Assembly (NCBI GenBank): GCA_033782935.1
Contig: JAWQEG010000418.1
Location: forward strand, 1-64,000
Reading direction: 5' to 3'
Origin: Petrolisthes cinctipes
Lineage: Eukaryota; Arthropoda; Malacostraca; Decapoda; Porcellanidae
Length of the DNA stretch: 64,000 nt
Part shown: positions 31,016 to 41,399 of the stretch, piece by piece
Position numbering within the stretch: the stretch's first letter is position 1
Layout of the letters: every line of letters begins with the position of its first letter
Translations under genes and position numbers: made by a program
Notes under the pieces: generated by a model
What the model was told of the DNA's origin: nothing
Seen by the model: only the letters and a program-made list of their open reading frames with translations
The model's database searches: none

Positions 31016-34000
31016 GTTGTAGTAGTTAAATAGGGTTCCTTTAGATAGTTTATACTCTCGAAAATATAAAATGTCATCATCGCACAGCAAGAACTAATTA
31101 ATCCAAGTTAAATACAGATAGATATACTGTATGCTTACTGAAAGACCCTGGTAGTAATTCTATAGGCTTAGGCAGTAATTCTATAGGCGTAGGCAGTACC
31201 GTAATTCTATAGGCTTAGGCAGTAATTCTATAGGCTTAGGTAGTAATTCTATAGGCATAGGCAGTAATATTATAAGCATAGGCAGTACCATAATTCTATA
31301 GGCTTAGGCAGTACTGTAATTCTATAGGCTTAGGCAGTAATTCTATAGGCTTAGGTAGTAATTCTATAGGCATAGGCAGTAATATTATAAGCATAGGCAG
31401 TACCATAATTCTATAGGCTTAGGCAGTACTGTAATTCTATAGGCTTAGGCAGTAATTCTATAGGCTTAGGCAGTAATTCTATAGGCTTAGGTAGTAATTC
31501 TATAGGCATAGGCAGTAATATTATAAGCATAGGCAGTACCATAATTCTATAGGCTTAGGCAGTACTGTAATTCTATAGGCTTAGGCAGTAATTCTATAGG
31601 CTTAGGTAGTAATTCTATAGGCATAGGCAGTAATATTATAAGCATAGGCAGTACCATAATTCTATAGGCTTAGGCAGTAATTTTATTGGCTTTTTTTTTT
31701 TTTTTTTTTTTTTGTATATGTTCCGACACTGGACATATGCTTCATCAAGCCCGTTACCGTGGCCCAGGTCAACTGCTGCTCACACACACAAGTCACAACT
31801 TCCAAACTGGTACCCAGCCACAGAGGGAGGGAAGTGAGGGTTATTCCCATATACTGCAGCTGTTATGGTACCAGCGAGGGTGATTTACGACATTCGGTTG
31901 CCTTATAGTTAATGACTGAAACTCAAATCGGAAGAGCAAATATTTTCAGGCCCTCACCTGAGAGGAATCAATCTCCCGACCTATGGGTTACGAGTCCAGG
32001 ACACTAACTTGGCAGTAATTCTATGGGCTTAAGGCCAGTAATTCTATAGGATTAGACAGTAATTCTATAGGATTAGACTAATTCTATAGGCTTAGGCAGT
32101 AATTCTATAGGCTTAGACAGGCAGTAATTTTATAGGCTTAGACAGTAATTCTATTGGTTTAGGCAGTAATTCTATAGGCTTAGACAGGCAGTAATTTTAT
32201 AGGCTTAGGCAGTAATTCTATAGGCTTAGGCAGGCAGTAATTCTATAGGCTTAGGGGCAGTAATTCTATAGGATTAGACAGTAATTCTATAGGCTTAGAC
32301 AGGCAGTAATTCTATAGGCTTAGACAGGCAGTAATTCTATAGGCTTAGGCAGTAATTCTATAGGTTCTGACAGGCAGTAATTCTATAGGCTTAGACAGGC
32401 AGTAATTCTATAGGCTTAGACAGGCAGTAATTCTATAGCCTTAGGCAGTAATTCTATAGGTTCTGACACGCAGTAATTCTATAGGCTTAGAAGCAGTAAC
32501 TCTATAGGCTTAAACAGGCAGTAATTCTATAGGCTTAGGCAGGCAGTAATTTTATAGGATTACCTGGATGTGAGGTAAGGGAGATAATAACTGCACTCTG
32601 CTATAAGGGTGGTGGCAAACACACCATACTTCCTGCCATGCCTCTTCAACTCATCCTTTGTACACATACGGTAATCCTCCAGTATCTCCTTCAGGATGTC
32701 ACTCTGAAAAAAAAATAATAATAATAATAATAATAAAATATCTCACACTACCACAAGCAGCTACAAATACTTCACTTGGGTATATGTTGGTGTAATGGAA
32801 GGTCTCTGATTCCTCCAAACTATGCCACCAAACAGAAACATTAAGGGCATCTGTAATTTCTGGCATAGTTCGGAGGAATCAACTGATGAGACCTTGCTCC
32901 AATTTCCCCAAAAGCGTTATATTAAGGGGGAGGTACAGTGCTGGTATATCTGGAGCAACTGACTGACTCCTCCATACTATTCCAAGCAACAGACCACAGT
33001 TATTTTTGTCCATCTAGTCCTGTTTCCTGGCATACTTTGGAGGAATCTAGACACTCCAATGGACCAACAGTATATCCTCCCCTTAACCCCTTAATTAACG
33101 TTGTCTCAGCTCACCCAGTACAGAACGGAGGGAGTGTGGTTGGAAAAGAAGTAACTGGGTATCTTCTTAACACCAATACATTGAGCCTCGGGAGTGTTGG
33201 CTATTATCTCGGTGTAGTACCTGTGCGAGTCTTGTATCCACTGCCTGAAGAGGGACGAAAAACAAATAAACAATAAATAAACATTTAAAAAAATAACTAA
33301 TTACTCTAAACCTGCAACATCCAGAGATTTACATTTTTTTTTTTTTTTTTTTTACCTCAACTCAACCTCTGTTCATTGGAGCCCCTTAATATTTCCAAAG
33401 TATACCAGGATCAGTAACAAAAATAATATATTAATTGTTGGTCTGTTGCTTGGAGTAGATTGGAGGAATCTGCTGTTGCTCCAGATTTACATGACATAAA
33501 GGGAGCATTGTCCTCAGCTGACCCACACATATTTGCATACAATCACTATGTGTCAATTTAGCATATATGATTGAAGTGCTGATAAGATTAATAACAATAT
33601 GAATAAGAAATTAATAGTGTATAAACCTAGAGGCTGAAATATATACAATTCTTTAATGATTATTGTTATTTATCTATTGTGTAGGTCAGCTATTTCCATC
33701 ATATAGACAGCAATTTATGTATTGTATCTATGTATGTCACGAGTGTATATCTACAAAGGAGCGTGATTGGAGGGCCAGTATTAACCCAGATATACTGTAT
33801 ACTAATTTTCTGTTTTTACCTGGTGAATATTAAGGTACTACTAACTCACTTATATAATTGTTTGGCTATTTCAGTCAGTATAATGCATTCCAAGACATAT
33901 TTACACAATTTTAAAACACTGGAAATATGCGAAACTTACCTGTATCTGTACAGTAATTAGGTCATATTACTTTTTTACACTTACAAGGGATAAAAGGTGC

Positions 34001-34515
34001 ATTTCAGCCCCCCCCCCCTCACACACACACACATGTACAGTACAGCCATGGCTGAAAGTCCATGAGCAGGGAGTACAGCTATCTCTTGTAGGCCTATTCC
34101 AAGAAGAAAACAGTGCCAAAACAACATTACTAACATTTCGTTGAGCTGTGAGCTGCCACAGTGAGAGGGGTGTGGAAACTTATCTTGTTCCAACTCTCTG
34201 CCTATACACATGTTCATGGACTTTCAGCCATGGCTGTACACTATACGCACTCACACACACACACAATATACATACACACACTGTAACACACACAATATAT
34301 ATATATACATACTTGGTGACAGCAGTGGTAGGGCCGCGAAAGTCAGAGGAAGGTAAGAAAACTCCCACAACTCCGTCACTAGTAGTCTCCTGCAGAAACT
34401 TGTCTGCCAGTAAGGTGACGGTGGAACCTACAGGAAGGGCGCCATGCTCCTGAAGTAGTGTGGCAGTCGTTAGTCCCACCACCCCGCCGCCAACCACACA
34501 CACCTTCACACCCAT
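29261..34515 (-). CDS. D-aspartate / D-amino-acid oxidase, 7 exons
   Basis: Exons in transcript order: 34313-34515, 33115-33244, 32564-32703, 30748-30904, 30417-30605, 30000-30092, 29261-29368. All phases close, giving 339 aa (human DDO is 341). The enzyme uses FAD to deaminate D-amino acids oxidatively, giving 2-oxo acid, ammonia and H2O2. The N-terminal Rossmann motif is VVGGGVVGLTTATLLQ (GxGxxG, G9-G14), followed by FLQETTSDGVVGVFLP. NCSGLGARDLVGD, TYIIPG (active-site Tyr region), VGLRPWRPYVRVE (substrate-binding Arg) and VVHNYGHGSGGVT are all family hallmarks. VVHNYGHGSGG is closer to D-aspartate oxidase. The C-terminus is LLQEKKD, without the SKL-type peroxisomal signal of the vertebrate enzymes. 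Introns 2, 3 and 6 are packed with repeats close to splice sites. The exon 6 acceptor (ATGAG before 30092) has a poor pyrimidine tract. Confidence 0.92.
29675..29962. repeat. Hairpin-forming tandem repeat, 4-5 units of about 55-65 bp
   Basis: Units alternate TACTGGGAGAAGGATA with its complement TATCCTTCTCCCAGTA, joined by GGCCACTC and ACAAGGATTCTAG. Each unit can therefore fold on itself and pair with its neighbours. The array is in intron 6 of the oxidase gene and ends about 40 bp from the exon 6 donor. Confidence 0.85.
30956..31013. repeat. (ATT)n microsatellite
   Basis: About 19 perfect ATT triplets lie in intron 3 of the oxidase gene, just before the 21-bp minisatellite. Confidence 0.95.
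31148..31690. repeat. 21-bp minisatellite, left part, with 115-bp higher-order period
   Basis: Tandem variants of GGCTTAGGCAGTAATTCTAT are arranged in a repeating order. The variant AGGTAGTAATT recurs at 31238, 31353, 31489 and 31604, spacings of 115, 136 and 115; the middle one is one 21-bp unit longer. Each block also contains the variants AGTAATATTATAAGCATAGG and AGTACCATAATTCTATAGG in the same order. Confidence 0.9.
31691..32012 (-). mobile_element. tRNA-derived SINE inserted in the minisatellite
   Basis: On the minus strand the element begins with a tRNA-like head, AGTGTCCTGGACTCGTAACC, then the B-box-like GGGAGATTGATTCC. It continues about 250 bp and ends in a run of about 23 A (poly-T at 31691-31713 on plus). 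The minisatellite is interrupted exactly here, and TTGGC on both sides is a possible short target duplication. The A-box side is truncated or diverged. It is oriented with the host gene. Confidence 0.75.
32013..32562. repeat. 21-bp minisatellite, right part, abutting a splice donor
   Basis: The same 21-bp repeat resumes after the SINE, with variants such as TTAGACAGGCAGTAATTCTA (about 25 bp) and TTCTGACAGGCAG. It runs to within two bases of the donor of oxidase exon 3 (exon ends at 32564). This half lacks the 115-bp higher-order arrangement. Confidence 0.9.
32775..32925. mobile_element. TTAAGGGGG-family MITE, divergent copy
   Basis: GATTCCTCCAAACTATGCCA at about 32809 and CTGGCATAGTTCGGAGGAATC at about 32860 are inverted relative to each other. 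They match the inner motifs of the better-preserved neighbour at 32923-33091. It lies in intron 2 of the oxidase gene. Confidence 0.6.
32923..33091. mobile_element. TTAAGGGGG-family MITE, best-preserved copy
   Basis: The element starts TTAAGGGGGAGGTACAGTGC and ends TATATCCTCCCCTTAA, so the ends are inverted repeats carrying TTAA. Inside are ATCTGGAGCAACTGA, CCAAGCAACAGACCAC, CTGTTTCCTGGCATACTTTG and GGAGGAATC. Together with the copy to its left it makes up almost all of oxidase intron 2 (32704-33114). Its end is 24 bp from the exon 2 donor. Confidence 0.8.
33380..33510. mobile_element. TTAAGGGGG-family MITE, copy in oxidase intron 1
   Basis: CCCCTTAATATTTCCAAAGTATACCAGGATC at one side and TTGCTTGGAGTAGATTGGAG with GTTGCTCCAGATTTAC at the other match the family in reverse orientation. 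The ends are eroded. Confidence 0.65.
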
Positions 34516-36444
34516 CACTACGCTGAGGGGAACAGTATACAGTGCACGGTAATAGATAATGATGATAGAACACACACAGACAATTACTACTCATATAACA
34601 TGAGGGAGAGGGAGAGGGAGAGATAGAGAGGTGGGACAGCAAGTACGTAGTAAAAAGAATGAAAGGAGGAAGTTGAAGAGTTGAAAAGGAGTGGATGAGG
34701 CTGAAGAGATGTCCAAACTCTTAAAATACGGGTCAAATCACCACAGGTATCACCCTACTACGGGGGTTAAGTATCTCTTCAAATGTTTATCGTTTTCAGT
34801 AGTTCTGCAGGTTTATCTTGATATCACACAGTTTATGAAGATATTTACCACAATTCACTTTTTTTCCACTTTGGGGTGAGATTTTTTCAGGTTAGATTCA
34901 TTGATGTTCACCAAACTCTGATAGCAGGTTGACTGATGGAGGATAAGATTTACTGTCAGGCACACATACTAACTTTGCCTTGCAACTACTATAGACTGGC
35001 CAGAGGAAGTACAGAGCTAGGTAGCTAGGTGTGTGTTCCAGTGTATTAACCAGTTCAACAGCAACCTACTCACTCACTCACTCAACAGACAATAATGCTC
35101 TACATGCATTGCACCTACGTAGATCTACAGGACATCTCTCCATCTCTATACTCCACTTTGCATGCATGGCCTCAAACATGAGTGCAACGGTCACACTTCT
35201 GATGGAGGTGTACATTAATCCACCCAAACTTAGTAATGTAGATTGTATGTAGGTTACAGAATGGTGCCATCTCTCCTATCCCTCCCTCCTGATGTACAGT
35301 CTTGAGCGAGGGTCAACTAAGCATTGGGTGGGAACATTACTACTGTTTCAACTTTGTGCCTTTTATTTATTTATTTAGATGTTAGCATCTTTGCCCTGTA
35401 TAACCGATACACTACAAGGAGAAATAATACAATAGTGTACAATATATGTTTTAGTTAATTTACATAACATTAAAAAAAAAAAAAAATGCCGAACCAATTT
35501 GACACTATCTAAACACAGCAGTCATCTTTCTCGTCCTTCATGACTATGACTGTGGATTTCAGATTTTTGCACAATGCAAACTGTATATTTTAAGTTATTT
35601 ATTTTAACACCATATAATCAAATTGCAAAAGCATCCCAGAAGTAAAATTTTCAGATTAAAGAAATTCAGATCTGAAGGCTCAATTGCATTAATACAGTAT
35701 AGTACCTCATAATCATCATCACCGTCAATACCCAGTTACCCTTTTTCTGGGGGTGGGAAGTCTCTAGCACCAGGGGTATAATAAAGAAAATAATGTCAGG
35801 GTATCCAGTGAAATGGGTCACACACAATCACTCCCCCTTTCAAGCCCCAAAACAAATATATTATCATCTACACCCCATTTCTTTTTTTTTCCAAGGGGTG
35901 GGGAGGCTCTAGCGCCAGTGCAGGACCCTCGAAAAGCAAGGGGTCCAGCTATGAAGCTATATGAACTTTCAGTGAGGTCAATTTTAGAGAGCGGGGTTCC
36001 CAACCCTCACTCCCTCACTGTATCATAGGGGATATGATACTAATACTATTGCACATATTGTTTCTGCAACATATATAAATAATGTATCTGGTAATGTAGG
36101 TAAGAATCAACATGAGTTATTGCACTTTCAGAGCATGCTTCTGAGTATATTCAGGAACTTTCTTGGGGAAGTGTAGAATCAGTTTACAGTACAATAATAT
36201 CTTCACATAATGAGGATGAAGATCAAAAGTGGTCCTGTAATCCACTGTGTCAGGAATCCTTGGCATGCTGAGGACATCCATTAGGAAGACTTGACAATGT
36301 TCCCCAACTACCTCTAGTATGTAGAAGCTTGGGAGCAACAAGTTAATATTCCCGAAGTTTATACAGGAATACTGTACTCAAGGAATGACATTGAAGACAT
36401 TTATATACATCACTATTTATAAGCATACAGTAAAGGTTATCTTG
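34516..36444. other. Intergenic with dispersed repeats
   Basis: No gene is recognisable. A copy of the dispersed repeat also seen near 10250 lies at 34630-34725 (AGAGAGGTGGGACAGCAAG). An internally duplicated element lies at about 35725-36010: GGGGTGGGAAGTCTCTAGCACC and GGGGTGGGGAGGCTCTAGCGCC are about 150 bp apart. A related CCAAGGTGGAGTGATCC occurs near 51200. The remainder is A/T-rich. Confidence 0.45.
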
Positions 36445-39400
36445 CTATTTCTGGTTATCTCTCAGTTTAACCTGCTGATACAGTTCCTTAATGGCATCAA
36501 CTAAAGCAGCAGTGATGTCCTTTGCATACAAACCCTCATTTTTGTCAATATGTGGTACATGAAGGAAGGCAGTCCGTGATGCATCTTGGTGTAGTGAAAC
36601 GTAGTATATGTATCCGCATACAAAACTGTAATGAGAACATTATTTTTTAGAAAATAATATACTGTAAAAAGAAATTATACAGAGATCCGAGAATTTCACC
36701 TGAAGGCAGTATATCCCTTCATTCATTCATATGGATTGGTGCCTTATTCTTCATGAAGAGTATCCCAAAGAGCTGGTTACAGTAAAAGTTCTCCACCACT
36801 TTTAGCAAGATTTTAGTAGGGGATAGCAGATACATTACAAAGGAGCTATTCACTCCCTAACTTCAGAGCCTTCATATTAGGAATTGGCCATGCACAATTT
36901 TGCAATAATGTTAGAATTTGCATCTGATATCTTTAAAATAGTACATCTGGCCACATTTACCAATTTCTTCATGTGTAAATCAAAGTGTACTCTAAAGGGT
37001 GGTGATCCATGACTACACAGAGAGTAATTTATGATAGTGATATACAGGTGTGCTAAAGGCATGAAAAGTTTGATAAAGTAGACTTCAAAGAGAGGGTTAA
37101 TGGTAGAACTAGAGGACATGAATTTACGTTAACAAAATCAAGATGCCAATCCAATGTGGAAATATTTAGCTTCCTGCAAAGGTGTGTTGATGATTAAAAT
37201 AGCTTACAGAAATTGGTGAGTAATGAATAACCATCTTTAACCCTTAAACTGCGGATGACGACATAATGCGACACCACCAACATATGTGGGTAACCGTGGA
37301 TGATGACATCAGTCAACAGCGCAGTTTTTAAATATGTGTGCCCCCTGATATACTTGATTAGGCTCACAACAGAGGGGGTTTGTGCTTAGGCACCCCCTTC
37401 AAGTCACACCAGCCATGATTTGCTAGTGTAGGAATAGCTGTCAGCGTGTGAGGATGTTTTTCAGCACTCAGCTTTTGCACTAATTACCATACAGTACATG
37501 TAAGTAAAAACGACAGTGACGTTATAGTTCATATTGTTTGTGTTGAAAAATGTGATTTTGACACATTTTATGATGAAATCAGAGCGTGAAAACGTACTTA
37601 GAATTATCAGGAGTGTGTAAGTGTGTTTTGAGTTGTGGTCATTCTGAGCTGGCTACCCATCCTACTGTTGTCCATTTAGTCTTCACATGTACATCAGGAG
37701 ACAGCTAAAGGTATGTACTTCAATATCATGTATCATCTACTCATGTAGCTTAAGTGGCTTACACGCTATTAGCCGTCAATAGTGTTGTTTATGCTTTGAG
37801 CTCGAGGCGTGAAAAAGGCCCGGGCGAGGGAGTGACCACGCTCGAGAAGGCCTGTGCTTAGAAGGTTAATAAAGCAGATTTGGAGAAGGGACAACATGAA
37901 CCTAGCTCACACCATATCACATAAAATACTACATAAGAGACACTGCATACATGTTTCCCAAGTCTGACAGATATATATATATAGGAAGTGTGCTACCACT
38001 CCGTACATTAATATTATAATGTTAAAAAATATCACACAAGTATATGAGACTCACCCGCCAGGATTCAGTGAAGGATTTGAGTTCAGTTTAAGGTTTTGAT
38101 TCTTGTTGACGGCAGATGAAGCAGATTCCATGCAGATTTCAGATTTCAATAACTCTTCTCCTCCTAAAAATTTAAGAATTAGTTAAAGGGGTTGAGATTA
38201 TTTTAGTTAACTGATACTGATTTTATCATCCAAATTATGAGTAACACAAGAAATTATTAGTGTAATCTTATCTTCCATATAATGAGCAACACAAATAATA
38301 ATAAGTGTAACTTACCTGGTATACAGACACCTTTTGGAGGGCTATACTTCTCATTGTCATTATATTCATACCCAGAATTTTTTGCTTGTTGCTCCATCTT
38401 TAGTTCGTGTTTGGTTGACATTCCTACATGAACAACAAGCTGTAAGAAAGTGTCATCATCAAGACAGCATTTCTGTATTTATCAGGGCTGTGGAGCTACA
38501 GTACCATCTAAAGAAACAATGAAAACAAAAGTATATTTTAAAAGAGAAAATGCTCAATAAAATGGGTGAAACTCCTCACTTCAGGCAAAGAAAACTACAA
38601 TAAATCAAAATGCCATTAACACTACACCAATGCAGAAAAAAAAGGACATTTGGTAAATTATTTAACAGTTCTGATCACCATGAAACTCCAACCATCTACC
38701 TATAGTGACCCAAGTTAAAAAAATCCTGTTATCTTGAGGTCAGAGAGTTATGACCAATCTAACTGCTGAACATTACATCATCATATAACAGTTCAGTACT
38801 ACTTGAAGTGAGATGAGATGAAGTTGACATGGGTGAGAGGAAACTGCTTCAAATTTACAAGTATAAGGTGGTCCAAAAGTCTTGTCACCACCTACCATAC
38901 ACTTGCAATTGGACAAGCCATTTGTAGGGGTGACAAGACTTTCGGACCACCCTATACAATATGACATTACTTTTTGCTACATTCAGTACAGTACCTTGGG
39001 TTTTAATTTCTCCCACATTTGAGGTACGTGGGTGTCGATGAATTTGTAGGAAACTTGTAATATATCTGTGATGAGCCGAACTCCCAGCTGCTTCTCAAGA
39101 TCAGTTTCCTTCAATAACTGTACAGCCTCCTCACTCGAGTTAGATTCAAAATTCCAGTAGGAGGAGAAACCAGTCACATAAACAACAGGAGTTTCTGTTT
39201 CATTTGAAGGTTCAGCAGCATTTTCCGATTCATTTGAAGGTTTAGCAGCATTTTCTGTTTCATTTGAAGGTTCAGCAGCATTTTGTATTTCATTTGAAGG
39301 TTCAGCAGCATTTTCTGTTTCATTTGAAGGTTCAGCAGCCTTTTCTCTGCATAGCACAATAGCTGAAAATATGTACAGTACAAGTTAATGATACCGGTAA

Positions 39401-40078
39401 CAGTTTTTATATCTGTAATATACTAGTAACTAGTAGCTGTAGATTAAAATGGTGCCCTGCTAAATATGACTCTAAAAAGTTATCATAATATCAAGTTCTT
39501 CACATTTATAACAATAATAACAACAACTATATCTATATTTCATTCTTTAAGTTCCCCAGTATGATCCCACAGACTTCCATGCATTTTAGAACATATTAAA
39601 TAATACAGTGTGCCCCATTATGGCTTGGTGTTGTAGCTTGTAAACATACTCTAGAAAAATATAATGGTTAATCATGATTGTGTACTGTCTCATAGTAAAA
39701 GTTAAATCAAAATATTTCCCACGGACTACCACTGGACATCCTGAAAGTCCTCATAGGTATGGAAGGACACACAAAGAGAACTCCACAGTAATTTCCGGAC
39801 TCGTACAGACATCCAAAACAGTGGCCTAATAATACTAATAAAAAATATATAAAATTATATACCTTTAACTACAAGACTATCAATTATAAACTCTTCAGCG
39901 TTAATTTAAGCCAATTAGTTCATATGTGTTTAATTAAAGTAGCCATAGTAATAACTCCTGTACTGTACGTGTTCCATTACAAGAGGAAAAGATTTACATT
40001 AATTAGCCAAATATCAACAGTAAATAATACACGCTGCTTAAATAACATGACTTAGAGTTTATTTAGTTACTCACTCAT
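36445..40078 (-). CDS. PGPEP1: Pyroglutamyl-peptidase I, 5 exons
   Basis: Exons in transcript order: 40075-40078, 38995-39362, 38316-38439, 38055-38163, 36445-36625. Phases close to 261 aa (human enzyme about 209). This cysteine peptidase removes N-terminal pyroglutamate from peptides in the cytosol. VVYVTGFSSYWNFESNSSE marks the family N-terminus (usual VTGFGPF-x-N-S). LVVHVGMS follows, with the catalytic Glu in KMEQQAKNSGY. The nucleophile Cys lies in GGFVCGYIYYVSL and the catalytic His in AFLHVPHI. Exon 1 codes only the ATG plus one base. Exon 2 begins with about 50 extra residues, including five copies of a 10-residue repeat (AAEPSNETEN-like), before the catalytic domain. The exon 4 linker is also longer than usual and poorly conserved. 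The gene looks functional; the tiny first exon rests on phase and a good GTGAGT donor. Confidence 0.88.
37241..37865. mobile_element. Possible piggyBac-like non-autonomous element
   Basis: The stretch is flanked by TTAA on both sides (37237-37240 and 37866-37869). Its left end is CCCTTAAACTGCGGAT and its right end, inverted, is CCTTCTAAGCACAGG. TTAA duplication and CCYTT ends fit piggyBac elements, but the inverted similarity is short. It is in the last intron of the pyroglutamyl-peptidase gene. No transposase is present. Confidence 0.45.
38866..38952. mobile_element. Palindromic mariner-like MITE, 87 bp
   Basis: Inverted ends GGTGGTCCAAAAGTCTTGTC and GGTGGTCCGAAAGTCTTGTC differ at one base, are about 22-25 bp long, and are flanked by TA. 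The loop is about 37 bp. GGTGGTCC-x-AAAGT ends are typical of mariner-like elements. It is in intron 2 of the pyroglutamyl-peptidase gene, about 40 bp from the exon 2 donor. Confidence 0.85.
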
Positions 40079-40231
40079 TGCTGGTATCCTATAAAGCGAG
40101 GCTCCACAAGGCACAAAATGAGTAAAAATCGTAGTTAATGTGTATATGTAAAGGAGAACACGAAACTATAGCCTTGTTGGTGTTGGTGTTGACTCACAGC
40201 TGATACTTCAAACGTGTGTGTACGAAGAATC

Positions 40232-40455
40232 CAGTGTTGCCAGGTCTGCTTGAAGAAATTTCCCTAACGTCACCTTTAGAATTTCCCTTTTTGCCTCCAT
40301 AATTCCCTGTTTACTCTTGAACATTGACAGTCTTTTTGTTATTTTGTTCAGGTAGAAATTTCCCTGTTTACTCTTGAACAATCTTTATATAATTTCCCTG
40401 TGTAGACTTCAAAATTCTCTAAAACAGAGAAATTTCCCTGCACCTGGCATCACTG
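40232..40455. mobile_element. hAT-like MITE, copy 2 (224 bp)
   Basis: Ends CAGTGTTGCCAGG and, inverted, CAGTGATGCCAGG. The flanking 8 bases GAAGAATC and GGTGAATC match at 6 of 8, as expected for a decayed hAT 8-bp duplication. Inner sequence AATTCCCTGTTTACTCTTGA and AGAAATTTCCCTGTTTACTC matches the copy at 28192-28521, without its internal duplication. It lies 154 bp upstream of the pyroglutamyl-peptidase ATG. Confidence 0.85.
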
Positions 40456-41399
40456 GGTGAATCTGACACAATAAGGGGTCGCTTAGTTACCAAAACAATC
40501 ACATGTATTGTTTTTTACTTTTTTACCCTCCCATTATATTATTATTATTATATTAGAATCCTTGTAGCTTGTAGTCACTCAGATTTTGTCATCACCTAAT
40601 ATTCTCTTCAAGTTCCTAAGATGGTAGTATTTTCAAACACATAGGAATATAATTAGTTTACTGAGATAAAGATAGCAAGAATATTGTATCACAACAAGAC
40701 CCTAATACGTATTCATTGCGCATATATACGTACAAGGCCAAGATACGTACCAAGGTCAAGGGAATATACTCCCTTGACCTAGATACGTACAGTACACGTA
40801 CCGCAGTACTAATTACGTATGTACTATACTATACTATGATGATCAAGATTCAAGATATTTTGTTGGGCTACACATTTTTTTTATTCCTAGCTCGGTAAAG
40901 TGCAATTCAGATAGTTTTGTTTTTCAGCAATTTCAACACGAAGCTAAAATATCCTACGTGTTGGATGGGTTATCAGCCGTATAATATCCTCATTACTTCC
41001 CTTTCTTCTTTCAAACTTTCCATTTTCCCTCCAACCCTTCCCATTCTTTGTTCAACCCTTCCCATTCTTTTTCCAACCCTTCCCATTCTTTTTCAACCCT
41101 TCCCATTCTTTTTCCAACCTTTCCCATTCTTTTTCCAACCCTTCCCATTCTTTTTTCACCCTTCCCATTCTTCTTCCAATCCTTCCCATTCTTCTCTCAA
41201 CCCTTCCCATTCTCTCGATCAAAACCTTCCCATTCTCCTTCACTTTGCTATATGGAGAATGGGGACAAGATGGACGCAATTAATTAAATTTCAGAAAATT
41301 TGACTTGCATTTACCACCAAAATTATAATGAAACGAGGCATTGATAAGTGTGCATTTTATTTTGCTGTCGTACTATAAAATCATATGAGCGTATCCTCT
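40456..41399. repeat. Divergent intergenic region with 20-21-bp minisatellite
   Basis: A tandem CCCTTCCCATTCTTTTTCCA repeat of about 10 units occupies 41030-41235. The rest is A/T-rich sequence between the divergent pyroglutamyl-peptidase and VPS16 genes; no gene is seen. Confidence 0.7.

Noticed and set aside
31148..32562. CRISPR-like regular repeat array
   Set aside because: The repeats are directly contiguous variants of one 21-bp unit without unique spacers, in a eukaryotic intron; it is a minisatellite.
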